Shown one piece after another: positions 43,762 to 54,484 of a stretch of DNA of 64,000 nucleotides. Made by a program: the position numbers and the translations under genes. The notes beneath the pieces were generated by a model. That model was given only the letters and a program-made list of their open reading frames with translations, was not told the origin of the DNA and ran no database searches. The stretch covers positions 34,756,194 through 34,820,193 of the forward strand of contig CP136069.1 in the NCBI GenBank assembly GCA_032622095.1. Reading direction: 5' to 3'. How positions within the stretch are numbered: the stretch's first letter is position 1; each line of letters starts with the position of its first letter. Origin of the DNA: Siphonodentalium dalli. Taxonomy: Eukaryota; Mollusca; Scaphopoda; Gadilida; Siphonodentaliidae.

Positions 43762-43974
43762 CAGTATGCCATAAATAATTGACTCCTTAACCACAGAATT
43801 ATGGGTAATTTTTCAGGATTTAGTCGGAAATATGGTTTGTTGCCATTCATCGGAAAGCTCTCACTGAGAGCTTTCCGATGAATGGCAACAAGCCATATTT
43901 CCGACTAAATACTGAAAAATTACCCATAATTCTGCTGTGGATAAGGAAGGTGTCGATTATTTAGGCCATTACTG
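43762..43974 (+). mobile_element. D-family MITE (D15)
   Basis: CAGTATGCCAT...GGCCATTACTG, full palindrome. Confidence 0.9.
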
Positions 43975-44097
43975 TATTTGCAGGGATCGAATGAGGCATG
44001 TCTATTTAATACTGACTGTTGAAATAAAGCATTTGTAATTTAGACTTCTGAAATTTTAAGTGGCAAACATAGTAACCAGTGCCCATTTGCATTTCAG

Positions 44098-44354
44098 AAA
44101 TCTTCAATGTGATAGGAATACGATCCATAAAAACCTGGTGATGTGCCTGCTGATAGCAGAGACCGTGTTTCTCTTCGGTATAGACAGTACCTTTAACAAA
44201 CTGCTGTGTTCCATTATCGCGGGTGTGCTACATTTCTTCTTCCTGTCCTCGTTTGCGTGGATGTGTTTGGAAGGCGTCCAGCTATATGTGATGCTAATCG
44301 AGGTGTTCGAAGCAGAACATTCTCGAGTCCTCTGGTACTACCTAGCGGGATATG
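44098..44354 (+). CDS. ADGRL: Transmembrane helices 2-3 exon
   Basis: Acceptor catttcag, donor gtaaga, 257 nt. It encodes intracellular loop 1 (Cys-Asp-Arg-Asn-Thr-Ile-His-Lys-Asn), TM2 (Leu-Val-Met-Cys-Leu-Leu-Ile-Ala-Glu), the TM3 cysteine Cys887 and the family hallmark [12 protein letters not shown] (904-913). This is the strongest class B2 GPCR signature in the window. Confidence 0.97.
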
Positions 44355-44554
44355 GTAAGAATCGTGATAGGTCAATTCTTCATTCCGAGAGTCAATAGGT
44401 TCCATATTCTGAAGATACTTTATTCCGAAAGAAATTAAGCAAATTTCAACCTTGTGAATTTGTTGCAGATATGTGTTCCCATATGTCTAAGGCCTTTAAA
44501 ATAAAATATCTGTGTTCTCAGGCAATTATGAGATGAGGGAGGGAGGTTATTTTT

Positions 44555-44790
44555 GTTTTTCCAGAGCTATGGTCCTTGTCGACTTAGTTTGCCAATTATT
44601 TTGGTTTCTGGATGATAACTTTAGTTTTTGTAATCTGATTGTTTTTAAATTGGGTATGTGGATTAACCACATGAAGGTACAGATCAAATTCAAATTTGGG
44701 TTTGGTCTGCCCATTTTTGCAAGAGTTATGGTTCTTGTCGACATTAAATTTGCTGATTATTTTGGTTTATGGATGATAATTTAACTTTTT
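44555..44790 (+). repeat. Degenerate two-copy tandem repeat
   Basis: tatggtccttgtcgac..ttgc.attattttggttt.tggatgataa occurs twice; same style as 30042-30500. Confidence 0.75.
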
Positions 44791-45119
44791 GACAAAGTTA
44801 AAAAAAAGCTGTCCTTACTAATAGCCAACTTTCGGGCGACACGTGGTCAACGACCTTTTATTATATTTAGACTCTCGAATAAGCTATGTGTTTTATAGTC
44901 TAAATAAAATAGCTGGGAATTCCATTCTGTCCATGAAGTATTACATCAATCACAACATTTAACGAAGAAGCTAATCACGGATTTTTTTTTACCACTTTCA
45001 TTATTTTGTTCTAATTTATTTTTTAAATCGTTGGTCAATTGTTTGATATAGATAAGATATTTGTTGTTTGCTTGCTATATTCTCCGGTTTATTACAGTGT
45101 TTTTTATTTTAATGTTTCC
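44791..45119. other. Intron sequence before TM4 exon
   Basis: No supported feature besides the acceptor. Confidence 0.4.
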
Positions 45120-45121
45120 AG

Positions 45122-45188
45122 GTCTACCTGCCATTGTGGTATCTGTATCTGCTGGGGTTGCTTATGAAGGCTATGGTACAGACAGGCA
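45122..45188 (+). CDS. ADGRL: Transmembrane helix 4 exon
   Basis: Acceptor tgtttccag, donor gtatgt, 67 nt. It encodes Gly-Leu-Pro-Ala-Ile-Val-Val-Ser-Val-Ser-Ala-Gly plus the start of extracellular loop 2 (Gly-Tyr-Gly-Thr-Asp-Arg). Gly-x-Pro at the start of TM4 is conserved in adhesion GPCRs. Confidence 0.94.
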
Positions 45189-45534
45189 GTATGTATTCTA
45201 ACCAATTTCACACATTTGTTTACTCTCACCGACCAAATAATCTCATTAATAAATTAATAATTTTCAGCAAAATTATCAGAAAATCATGATTATTTGGACT
45301 GATCGTGGTTATTCAATATAATGCCGAATACCGATGTTTGCCCATGAGTAGAATAAAAATAAAGATATTGTCATAGATGTTGCGTTTTAGAGAAATTTTT
45401 AATGCAGTGTTAGAATAGTGCTTGGCCTAGTTTATCTGATTGGTGCATTTCTATTTTTTTCCAATATTGTTTTGAGACTGAAACAGTCCAGTTATTTTGA
45501 TATTACACCAATCTCTACATCATTCTGTCTGCTA
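45189..45534. other. Intron sequence, nothing recognised
   Basis: No supported feature. Confidence 0.4.
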
Positions 45535-45535
45535 A

Positions 45536-45783
45536 CCCTTCCATGACTCGAATTTTCTGAAATTTCACAAAAACCCTGTGCCAATGTATACTCTCATATA
45601 TGCAAGCCTCCCATAGGGAGCCTTGCATATATAAGAGAATACATTGGCCTAAAAATATTTGCCTTGATCTTGTAAGCCAGTGCATTCTCTTATATATGTG
45701 AGCTCCATATGGTAGATATATAAGAGAATGCACTGGCACAGGGTCTTTAAAGCTGCACCAGCATAGCTCCCGTCATGAAAGGG
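45536..45783 (+). mobile_element. C-family MITE (C10)
   Basis: CCCTTCCATGACTCGAAT...CTCCCGTCATGAAAGGG; left target reads CTAA. Confidence 0.85.
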
Positions 45784-45896
45784 TTAAAATATATTAATAA
45801 TATGTTTTATTCAAATATTTTCCGAACAGCAGGGAAGGAGATTTTGATCACAATGATTAAGTAATTATTTAACTGTTTTTTTTAATCCCTTTACAG

Positions 45897-45963
45897 TTGC
45901 TGGCTGTCAACAGAGAACTATTTTATTATGAGCTTTATCGGTCCTGTTTGTGGTGTATTGTGT
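45897..45963 (+). CDS. ADGRL: Extracellular loop 2 / transmembrane helix 5 exon, first half
   Basis: Acceptor ctttacag, donor gtaagt, 67 nt. CA|T gives His then Cys-Trp-Leu-Ser, the conserved loop-2 Cys-Trp-Leu whose Cys959 should pair with TM3 Cys887, then Phe-Ile-Met-Ser-Phe-Ile-Gly-Pro-Val entering TM5. Confidence 0.95.
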
Positions 45964-46230
45964 GTAAGTATGAACTCTAATGTTTGCTCTCTTGGGATCC
46001 AAATAAACATACGTGAACGCTAATTAAATTTCAAGTAAAAATCCCCCCCTGTATGCTGCTTATTAGGGTTCCTATAAAAAAAAAATATTTCATTCCAAAT
46101 AACTGCTTTTCATATAAAAACCACTTCAATGTGCTGCAAAATGATTATTAAGAAACATACAAGGGCTGACACAGGGACTCTTGGTTCTGTTAGGGCTAAA
46201 CAAAGAACATTTTGGGAAATTACCCTGTTA

Positions 46231-46429
46231 CAGTAATGCTCTAAATAATCGACTCCTTAACCACAGCAGAATTATGGGTAATTTTTCAGGATTTAGTCGG
46301 AAATATGGTTTGTTGCCATTCATCAGAAAGCTCTCACCGATGAATCGCAACAAGCCATATTTCCGACTAAATCCTGAAAAATTACACATAATTCTGTGGT
46401 TAAGGAGTCGATTGTTTAGGGCATTACTG
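46231..46429 (+). mobile_element. D-family MITE (D16)
   Basis: CAGTAATGCTC...GGGCATTACTG, TA flanks. Confidence 0.9.
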
Positions 46430-46950
46430 TATCAAAGCCAACAGCTGATCACCGACTGTTCATTTCACAATCTGTAAAATAGAGAAATATAGTTCCCGTA
46501 TTCCTTTCCCCCAAAATTGTGTCGAATTTCAACATAAAATGGAATTGTGTTATAACAGTAAAAGATAACTCTACTGACTCTCAAGAATGTCAAAATAAAC
46601 GCAAGTGAATCGGTCGCACACGCAATGTTGTGTGAAAAATAAAACTTCTATATCCCCTTCTGGGGGATATCAAAATTTATTTAACCTCGATTATTTTAAT
46701 AAATCACAGTTTAATCTGGTTTAATGTATAATAAAAGTCAATATAAAGTGATGACCATTTTTGACATAAAACTGAATTATCCAGATGATCAGTACTAATT
46801 TATGTATATGACGGGATATTTTAGTAAATTTGGTATGTAATTGAGTTCAATTTCAATGGCCTTTTTTCTCAATGATAACCACCTAACTTACCAAAAATGT
46901 TGCCTTATAGAAAATATATAGTGTAGAAATTAAATGTATCTTCATTTCTA
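46430..46950. other. Intron sequence, nothing recognised
   Basis: No supported feature. Confidence 0.4.
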
Positions 46951-46956
46951 TTGCAG

Positions 46957-47057
46957 ATAAACCTAGTATTCTTTAGTATTGCTATATATATGATGTGTAA
47001 GCACGCGACAAATGTTGCTGTTCGCAACAAAGAAAAATCAAAACTAGAAAAACTCAG
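46957..47057 (+). CDS. ADGRL: Transmembrane helix 5 end and intracellular loop 3
   Basis: Acceptor ctattgcag, donor gtgagt, 101 nt, leaving AG. It encodes Ile-Asn-Leu-Val-Phe-Phe-Ser-Ile-Ala-Ile-Tyr, then a basic loop (Cys-Lys-His-Ala-Thr...Lys-Ser-Lys-Leu-Glu-Lys-Leu-Arg). Confidence 0.94.
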
Positions 47058-47102
47058 GTGAGTTCCGTATATTAAAATATTGCATTATGAAGTATGTAAA
47101 GG

Positions 47103-47313
47103 GTGTGTGATAAGCAAAACACTCAACACCACGCCGACTCCACTGAACCCACTCTGGATCAGCACGATTCACAGTGATTTTTTTCGCTTTGATCTGCAGT
47201 GAACTTGCTTGGAGCTAATAATCGCCTCTCAAGCTTTTGGTGTTGATTGGGTCAGCATGAATCAATCTCCCCAAAAAATCAACATGGTGTTGAGTGTTTT
47301 GCTTATCGCACTC
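47103..47313. mobile_element. N inverted-repeat element
   Basis: About 28-bp ends gtgtgataagcaaaacactc / gagtgttttgcttatcgcac; single copy in window. Confidence 0.82.
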
Positions 47314-47464
47314 TTTTTACTTAGCGTACATTGTATGAAGGATGTGTGCATATGTTTTGCTTCACTTGAATGATTTCATAGGAAATAAATTTCAAACTAA
47401 CATCACAATTTCACTTAGACTAAGAAATGTTTTCATTTTATATTGCAGCATTTTAGAGTGAAAT

Positions 47465-47620
47465 ATATGTCAATACAATAGATGTCAATACAATAGATGT
47501 CAATACAATAGATGTCAATACAACATATGTCAATACAATAGATGTCAATACAATAGATGTCAATACAATAGATGTCAATACAATAGATGTCAATACAACA
47601 TATGTCAATACAATAGATGC
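47465..47620 (+). repeat. 15-bp minisatellite
   Basis: About ten copies of tgtcaatacaataga; copies four and nine carry the variant acatatg, suggesting a 75-bp higher-order unit. Confidence 0.95.
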
Positions 47621-47935
47621 AAATTGCTTTTATTTTGATTGTTTGACACTTTGAAGATTCTAAATGAACAAACTTTTCAAGTAATTTAGTTGTCAGTATA
47701 TTGCTGTGCAATTTTTCGCTTATATTATAATAAAGATATGGCCACTCTTCCGGGCCACTATTACAATAACATAATTTTTATAAAATATTGTATATATTAA
47801 TTGTCTATAAACCGAGCATAATTTGCGGTGAAATCTGTTAGTTGAAATGAATTTGCCTTTATTGATGGTGCTAACAAGATAGAGTTCTCCCACATTGTAT
47901 GCTCCAGATATGTGCGACTATTCTCAGTATAATTA
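47621..47935. other. Intron sequence, nothing recognised
   Basis: No supported feature. Confidence 0.4.
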
Positions 47936-47939
47936 TTAA

Positions 47940-48208
47940 CCCTTTCTTTACTAAATGAATTCTCCCACCAAGTTATAATTGTATTAATTGAATATATTAG
48001 AATGATCTATTATTCATATCAAGGGGTGTTCATGAAAAATGAGCAGACTGGCGAAAAGATAATAGAAGTTCAGAAGAATTCTTATTCATTGAAGGGAAAT
48101 GTTCAGATAATAAGTTCAACAAACGACCTATGGTCGTTTGTTGAACTTATTATCTGAACATTTCCTAAGGGATAACTATTCATCAATGAGTATTTAGTAT
48201 AGACAGGG
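47940..48208 (+). mobile_element. G-family MITE
   Basis: TTAA, CCCTTTCTTTACTAAATG...gagtatttagtatagacaggg; centre hairpin aacaaacgacctatggtcgt. Confidence 0.85.
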
Positions 48209-48520
48209 TCAAGACACTAAACACAACATTCTACGCAATGACTTTATCACTGGAGCATGCAACACACCACTAATTTGATGTATTAAATCGTAGAATGATA
48301 AAACTCTGTATTATGTCCAATGTATTTAGAATTTGATGACTCATACTGTGAATAGTTTATGAATCTTCAGAATTTAATCCTCTTAAAAATCTGCCATGAA
48401 ACAGACTTGTAAGCATAAATTTTGATTGAGAAGGATTTTTACCAAATAAATGTTTTGGTTTCTGAGTTCAGTGAGTTGATTGATATGTACACACACTTTT
48501 TAATAGATGTTCACATGGAA
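48209..48520. other. Intron sequence, nothing recognised
   Basis: No supported feature. Confidence 0.4.
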
Positions 48521-48526
48521 TTTTAA

Positions 48527-48938
48527 CCCTTTCTTCACTAAGTGGAAATCTCTCATCAGTTATAAATTATACATTGGAATGCTGTATTATTTATTTGGAG
48601 GTTTGAAGGCCAATGCATTCTCTTATTTATGCGAGGCGACCTATGGTCGACTCGCATATATAAGAGAATGCATTGGCACAGGGCATAACTGTAACCATTA
48701 CAATGTGGTCAATGAGCTGGTTCCAATGATATCCATATTTGTATGGTTTTATTGAGACAGACCCAAGATAATTTAGGCTGTTGCAGCTTTATTTGGCCGT
48801 TTTTGGCCGGTTTGTTGGGTAAAGGGTTAACTGGTGCGAAGTGTTCAGATAATAAGTTCAACAAACATATGAACTTATTATCTGAACATTTCCTAAGTGA
48901 ACTATTCATCGATGAGTATTTAGTAAAGAAAGTTTTAA
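48527..48938 (+). mobile_element. G-family element containing an A-family right half
   Basis: CCCTTTCTTCACTAAGTG start, A right half at 48609-48826 ending gggtaaaggg TTAA, then G hairpin and gagtatttagtaaagaaag end. The A left half is missing, so this is a recombined composite. Confidence 0.8.
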
Positions 48939-49066
48939 CGTAATATTAGTTTTCCTCCAATAAAAATTTCACTCACAGTAAATGAATGAACACTAATACA
49001 TAGATAGAACGGCACTAGTGTGTGAACTAGCTGGTTAATGTAAACCCGTTCACACCAGGAATCAAT

Positions 49067-49341
49067 ATATGGTGCTGGTCATTTGCAGATGAGGTTCCCA
49101 GAGGGTAAATATAGTGATGCTCACCGCACAACAGGCTAAAGCATCAACAAATTCATCCTATGGGGACCTCATTCTGCTTTGGCCTCATCTTCTCTGAAAA
49201 GAATTAGCAGATGAGGCCTAAGCAGAATGAGGTCCCCAGAGGGTGAATTTAGTGAGGCTACTCCACACAGTGGGCTAGCATCACCAAATTCATCCTCATT
49301 CTGCAAATGTCCGGAACCATATCTTCAGTCCTTGTTCACAT
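49067..49341 (+). mobile_element. E-family element, diverged
   Basis: tatatggtgctggtcatttgc...ctcattctgcaaatgtccgg; two hairpin modules. Confidence 0.72.
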
Positions 49342-49489
49342 GATTGTATATTTTATATTTATTGCACACCTGAGGATTAGTTAGTAGTACTAGTATACTG
49401 AAATTTAGGTTGATATTACTAATGATTTAGGTAGATTATTCCTCATAATATAGAAGGCATTTTCCATCTGAGTTGACATCATCATTATC

Positions 49490-49936
49490 AAGGCTGCAAA
49501 TAGTGTGTCTGTCATTTGCAGAATGAGGTCCCCAGAGGATGATTTTAGTGATGCTATATATCCTGCACGGCAGGCTAGCATCACCAAATTCACCCTCTGG
49601 GAACCTCATTCTGCTTAGGCCTCAACTGCGATGTGAGACATAGGATCAAATTGAATTCCCTAGTCGAAGTTTGTGATGTTCACCCTTAGTCACCTCGATT
49701 ATTCATCGTATCATCTGGAAATGAGAGGATAAAGAAACTTCCCAGAAGGGAACAAGTAACTAAAAACAATGTTAATTTGAGACTATAGACACTTCCCAGA
49801 AGATGAGACCTAAGCAGATTGAGGTACCCAGAGGGTGAATTTGGTGATGCTAGCCAGCTGTGTTGGGATATCATCACTAAATTCACCCTCAGGGAACCTC
49901 ATTCTGCTAATGACAGACACACTATTTGCAGGCTTG
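49490..49936 (+). mobile_element. E-family long element
   Basis: CAAGGCTGCAAATAGTGTG...CACACTATTTGCAGGCTTG. Confidence 0.87.
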
Positions 49937-49983
49937 ATCGTTTAGATTTTTATTGAAGATTTTGAAATCTCCATTTTGCTGTG

Positions 49984-50112
49984 CAGTAATGCCCTAAATA
50001 ATCTCAGTGAGAGCTTTCCGATGAATGGCAACAAGCCATATTTCCGACTAAATCCTGAAAAATTACCATAATTCTGCTGTGGATAAGGAGTCGATTATTT
50101 AGGGCATTGCTG
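49984..50112 (+). mobile_element. D-family MITE, left arm deleted (D17)
   Basis: CAGTAATGCCCTAAATAATC joined straight to ctcagtgagagctttcc and a full right arm. Confidence 0.9.
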
Positions 50113-50269
50113 TATTTTGAAAAAAATAAACCCACGGGTGTGTGATAAATCCACTTTAATTGCCTGATTTTACTGACACAGTTTGTATATTTGATTGTTT
50201 TCACGTTTGATTAGTTATATATTTCTTACTAATTCATTGTTTTTATCTTTTGTGCTTACGTTACTACAG

Positions 50270-50338
50270 TGCTGCAGAGAGTAAAGGCATGCTTACTAAC
50301 GTCCAGACAAAAATAAAATCAATCCCCGAAAACATGCC
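50270..50338 (+). CDS. ADGRL: Intracellular loop 3 exon, likely optional (69 nt)
   Basis: Acceptor ttactacag, donor gtaaga. It encodes 23 residues (Ser-Ala-Ala-Glu-Ser-Lys-Gly-Met-Leu...Glu-Asn-Met-Pro) inside the G-protein-facing loop. Length is divisible by three and phases match on both sides. Skipping joins Leu-Arg directly to Ala-Trp-Leu-Lys, which is closer to the usual ADGRL loop-3 length. It is therefore a good candidate cassette exon, though it could be constitutive in this species. Confidence 0.78.
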
Positions 50339-50408
50339 GTAAGAACCATTTACCGTTGCTTCTGTGTATTGTTCTCTGTATGGTGTCGGTTATGTAACTA
50401 TGTATTTA

Positions 50409-50567
50409 GCTGCGTGGGTTTTTGAGACATTGCAAATGTTGTTTTTTTTTTTTATTGATGTCGGACTTTGAGTTGCAAGGCGCATTTCGCCGTCATGGGC
50501 CGGGGTTCAAATCCCACCTAATCCAAATTAAAAAAAAAAATGCATTGTCTCAAAAACCCATGCAGCT
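50409..50567. mobile_element. Inverted-repeat element with tRNA-like B box
   Basis: 27-bp ends (agctgcgtgggtttttgaga and complement, two mismatches) surround ccggggttcaaatccc, a perfect RNA polymerase III B box (GGTTCAAATCC) in a T-arm-like stem, followed by a short poly-A. Possibly a SINE tail captured in, or evolved into, a foldback unit. Confidence 0.65.
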
Positions 50568-50902
50568 TGTAAAATCGGTGACTTGTGTGTTATATGGTCC
50601 CATGTTGAAAGGACAATGCTCGGCATGTCTCGGAGACAAGTACATATAACATGCAGCTGTGCCAAATATCTACCATAAATGTATCAAGCATTTTGATACT
50701 TGAATCCAGGGATGAAGTGACTGGCTTGTAGATGGGCTGGGTGGGGGTGTCTCAAACTTGCAGTGGTAGAAAAAAATTTCTATCATTAATTTGAATGTGA
50801 AATAATATATCTACAAACAAGCACATTGGATAGTTCCACTTTGGCTGAATTTTAAAGAACATTTTTGAGTCAAAAGAATTTTCTCAATTTAATTTAACAT
50901 AA

Positions 50903-51169
50903 CTCTTTCATGACTGACGCTTCGTGAAATTTTGTGAAAATCCTGTGCTAATGCATTCTCTTATATATGCGAGCCTCGCATTTTTAAGAGAATCCATTGA
51001 CCTACAGGTAACAATATTTACCTTGTCAACCAGTGCATTCTCATATATTTGAGGCTCCCTATGGGAGACTTGCATATATAAGAGAATGCACTTGCACAGG
51101 GTCACTTGCACAGGGTCACTTGCACATGGTCTTTAATGCTGCACCAGCGCAGCTCCTGTCATGAAAGGG
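50903..51169 (+). mobile_element. C-family MITE (C11)
   Basis: ctctttcatgactgacgctt...CTCCTGTCATGAAAGGG TTAA; contains triplicated cttgcacagggtca. Confidence 0.85.
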
Positions 51170-51195
51170 TTAATCACAATTTTGGATACTTCAGA

Positions 51196-51254
51196 CCAGG
51201 AGGGTGGTTTACAGGAGGGTGGTTTACAGGAGGGTGGTTTACAGGAGGGTGGTT
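51196..51254 (+). repeat. 15-bp tandem repeat x4
   Basis: aggagggtggtttac repeated four times. Confidence 0.95.
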
Positions 51255-51390
51255 TGCTTGGATTGTTTTGGAATTACAGTTTGTAAATTCAAGTTAATAT
51301 TTGGACTGGAACTAAGGACAGGCTACCACTAGAATTTCTGAGGTGCACACCTCACTCTCCATGTTATCAAGAACTTACAACTATACCAAA

Positions 51391-51826
51391 CCTGCAAATA
51401 GTGTCTATGTCATTTGTAGAATGATGTCCCAAGAGGATGAATTTAGTGACACTATCCCGCAGGGCAGCTAGCATCACTAAATTCACCTTCTGGGAACCTC
51501 ATTCTGCTTAGGCCTCGACTGCTATGGGAAACCTAGGAACAGATTGAAGTTCCCCAGTTGAAGTTGGTGATGTTCACCCATTAGTCAACTCAATTATGCA
51601 TTTTAGCTTCTGCTAATTAGGGGATATAGAAACAGAACAGAAGGGGAAAAGTACCTTAAAACAATGTTAATTTGAGACTATAGATATCTCCCAGAAGATG
51701 AGGACTAAGCAGAATGCGGCCCCCAGGGTGTGAATTTTGGTGATGCTAGCCCATGCATGATAGCATCACTAACTTCTTCCTCTGGGGACCTCATTATGTA
51801 AATGGCAGACACACTATTTGCAGACT
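51391..51826 (+). mobile_element. E-family long element
   Basis: cctgcaaatagtgtctatgtcattt...cacactatttgcagactt. Confidence 0.83.
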
Positions 51827-52566
51827 TAAGTAAAGCTGACAGTACCATATGGTCACAGCTGCTCAATGAGACAAAAAACCCTAACCTACTAACTCTCACT
51901 CAGAATATATATTTATATTGCTTGTTAATTTAACAGATACTCTACCAGAATGTTCAGAATCAGATGAGTCTATTGCGTTGTATCCATTGTGGCAAATTGT
52001 TTTTGGCTGCAACACTAAGATATATAGATGGCTGCGATGTGTCTGTTTCGTTGAATCCTTTAAAACTCCCACTGGAGAGATTCTATATTCAGTGCAATGC
52101 AAGTCCCAACACACACCTTAAAGCCATACATGCGGGTGCTTCATGTCGAAGTTCTTGTTTTTAATCGATCAAAGATGGCGGTTTAGTCTGCGAAGTGAGG
52201 GAAAGTTGACATGCATTTATGAAAACAAAGATTAGTTATTTGGATTTGACAGGTTTTGCGTTATTGTAGAATTCATTTATAATAGAAAGATTTATTTGTA
52301 ATATTGCATTTATTCCAATATCAAACTTATCAACAACAGTGGTAAGTGCTGCATAATAATCCAACGCAACACAGTCGTCTGAACAGTATTTATTGTAGAG
52401 GTGCTGGGATTTGTACACTGTTGTCAATGATATGACATTTTGCAACTGAGTGCTATATACTAGTCATGAAATGAAAACTTTTGAGTAATTTAGTGATAAT
52501 AATCATTAAATAATGTGGTGTTTGACTCATTAGTTTTCTGCAGCCAGTCTGAGATATTTACAGCAT
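51827..52566. other. Intron sequence, no supported gene
   Basis: 51918-52164 is open in several overlapping frames on both strands but matches nothing I recognise and breaks the receptor frame if spliced in. Confidence 0.4.
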
Positions 52567-52570
52567 TTAA

Positions 52571-52730
52571 CCCTTTCAGTGCCAAGTCCGATTTTTGCAT
52601 CAACCCATATTTCCTTGATCATTTTTCAAATTTATTGATTATAATAATGTGATACATTGATGGAAAGAGCTCTGAAAAATGATCAAGGAAATATGGGTTG
52701 ATACAAAAATCGGACTTGGCACTGAAAGAG
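52571..52730 (+). mobile_element. F-family TTAA MITE, short
   Basis: CCCTTTCAGTGCCAAGTCCG...CTTGGCACTGAAAGAG; right arm partly deleted. Confidence 0.9.
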
Positions 52731-53100
52731 TTAAAGAATGAGAAAAACAGTTATTACCAAAAAACATGACAAAAAAATAGAAAATCATATTTCTTACTTT
52801 TTATTATCAATAATCCCCAAGTGACGAGATTCCTCATGTTGAAATAATTGTTTGTAAACATTTCTATAACAGTGCAGTCAGTGTATGTTTTTTTGCAAAG
52901 AAAGATAACTCTAAATTTCAGATCTATGTTGACTATGATCAGATACAGGGAGCTACACATTTCTTCATTAACTTACATGCAGTAAAGATGACTGAACTCA
53001 AGTCGCTCTACTTACTTTATTGGCATTAAAGACTTATAGAAATTCTTTGCAAAGATTTCCTGGCAAAATTTTTACACCTTGAGAAGCAAATTTGTTTTAA

Positions 53101-53384
53101 CCCTTTGAGTGCCAGGTCTGATTTTTGTATCAACCCATATACCCTGTGCCAATGCATTCTCTTATATATGCGAGTCGACCATAGGTCGCCTCGCATATAT
53201 AAGAGAATGCATTGGCCTAACAATTATTCATCATTTGTTATTATTTTTTACAATTTTTTACAATTTTAATAAAAAAAATTAAATCTAAAAAAAAAATATG
53301 TTTTTTTATTTTTTTATTTTTTTAAGGCCGATTTTACAGACCGTAAATTAGGGCCGATGAGATCGGCCCCTGGCACTGAAAGGG
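53101..53384 (-). mobile_element. B-family TTAA MITE (B7)
   Basis: CCCTTTGAGTGCCAGG...GGCACTGAAAGGG, one cassette; ends about 160 bp before the TM6-7 exon. Confidence 0.9.
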
Positions 53385-53547
53385 TTAATAGTGATATATG
53401 TTTTAAGGTGATTTACTGACGTTTAAATTTGGAAGATAACAACTAACCAAACCTATACATTCAATAAGTCCTTGGATACTGAATAGCTTCAGATTATAAC
53501 TCTGGTACGAAAGCTATTATTAATAACAATATATTCTTAATTTACAG

Positions 53548-53716
53548 AGCATGGCTCAAAGGAGGCGTGGTTTTGGTGGTGCTACTGGGCCTGACATGGG
53601 TCGTTGGGTTTATGTACTTAAATGAGGAGACGCTCTTTATGGCGTATCTATTCACCATACTCAACAGTCTTCAGGGTCTCTTCATATTCATCTTCCACTG
53701 TTTTATGAATGAAAAG
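53548..53716 (+). CDS. ADGRL: Transmembrane helices 6-7 exon
   Basis: Acceptor atttacag, donor gttagt, 169 nt. It encodes Ala-Trp-Leu-Lys, TM6 with the Leu-Gly-Leu-Thr-Trp signature, and TM7 (Ala-Tyr-Leu-Phe-Thr-Ile-Leu-Asn-Ser-Leu-Gln-Gly-Leu-Phe-Ile-Phe-Ile-Phe-His-Cys), nearly identical to vertebrate latrophilins. Phase 0 exit. Confidence 0.97.
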
Positions 53717-54160
53717 GTTAGTATTCCCTATCTTGTCCGCGATTGTGAGGTATGTCGGGTTTATTTCAGCAGAGTTATCGCCCATTTTGACTAAGAATTT
53801 TTATGTCAGACTTTTATTCCATTCGGAATTTGTTTTTATTCCACACCCATGAGGCACATGAATTCAATGAAATTCCAGCCATTGAATACATATTATTGCA
53901 CACAATGGTTTTTTTGTGTCAATTTGTGCTAAATACATCAAAATACAGAAGATTTCAAAATCTTCAATAAACAATTGTGTACTGTTCTTGAACAGTACAA
54001 ACTGATTGGCGACATCAACTGTAACAGACAATTTCTTCACTAAATTATTAGGTATACTCTACACTAAGCAGACGCTTGTTCAACTAAATAAACAATATAG
54101 ACCTAAATTTTAGTATAGTACAAGCTACAATCTTCAGAGTGTGCAATAAACATAGAACAA
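53717..54160. other. Intron sequence, nothing recognised
   Basis: No supported feature. Confidence 0.4.
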
Positions 54161-54164
54161 CACA

Positions 54165-54296
54165 GCTGTGTGAACATGTTAACGTTATTGCACTCATTTG
54201 TCGTGCCGCGAGGTAAAACTTGAACCTCCAGTTCTCATTTTACCATCGCGTCACAACAAACTTGTGCAATAACGTTAACCAATTCACACACTTCTG
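54165..54296. repeat. Palindrome (M)
   Basis: gtgtgaacatgttaacgtta..gcac paired with gtgc.ataacgttaaccaatt..cacac; middle partly complementary; 70 bp before the tail exon. Confidence 0.8.
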
Positions 54297-54364
54297 TCGT
54301 TCTATCTATTTATTGTATTCATTGAGTTTTGTAATAAATGTTCATAATTTAATCACGTTTTCAG

Positions 54365-54484
54365 GTTCGCAAAGAATACAGAAAGTTTGTTCGACGCTCC
54401 AGTTGGCTGCCTGCCTGCATTCGGAGTAAGGTCGGAGGTTACACAGATCAGCGTTTGTCTACAAGTCCATCATCGTCAGGAAAT
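54365..54484 (+). CDS. ADGRL: Cytoplasmic tail, first exon
   Basis: Acceptor gttttcag, donor gtgagt, exactly 40 codons. It starts Val-Arg-Lys-Glu-Tyr-Arg-Lys-Phe-Val-Arg-Arg, the conserved helix-8 region of ADGRL, followed by Ser-Ser-Trp-Leu-Pro and a Ser/Thr-rich stretch. No further tail exon was recognised in the remaining 9.5 kb, so the C-terminus probably lies beyond 64 kb or was missed. Confidence 0.92.

Larger units (their letters stand above)
3580..54484 (+). other. ADGRL: Latrophilin/CIRL-like adhesion GPCR gene (partial, 20 exons seen)
   Basis: Span of the assembled gene. Joining the exons listed below gives one open frame of about 1,133 codons with all junction phases matching. Domain order by residue of this partial protein: SUEL lectin 1-99, low-complexity linker 100-450, HRM about 452-508, GAIN about 513-802, GPS 770-803, seven membrane helices about 825-1090, cytoplasmic tail from 1094. 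Latrophilins are neuronal and developmental surface receptors that self-cleave at the GPS and bind teneurins/FLRTs through the extracellular part (family knowledge). The olfactomedin domain of vertebrate members is absent. The signal peptide exon and distal tail were not found in the window. The order lectin-HRM-GAIN-7TM is diagnostic of ADGRL; other adhesion GPCRs are less likely. Confidence 0.93.

Noticed and set aside
44512-44784. 90-residue ORF after the TM2-3 exon
   Set aside because: Comes from a two-copy intronic repeat; hydrophobic look is due to T-rich codons.
47433-47711. Repetitive protein with a CIDIY pentapeptide repeat
   Set aside because: Pure translation of the 15-bp minisatellite.
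50470-50520. Intact tRNA gene
   Set aside because: Only a T-arm/B-box-like segment; acceptor stem, D arm and anticodon arm are not formed.
51918-52164. Cluster of overlapping ORFs, one with Cys-Ile-His-Cys-Gly-Lys resembling a zinc-finger start
   Set aside because: No second Cys/His pair with proper spacing, and inclusion would break the receptor frame in loop 3.
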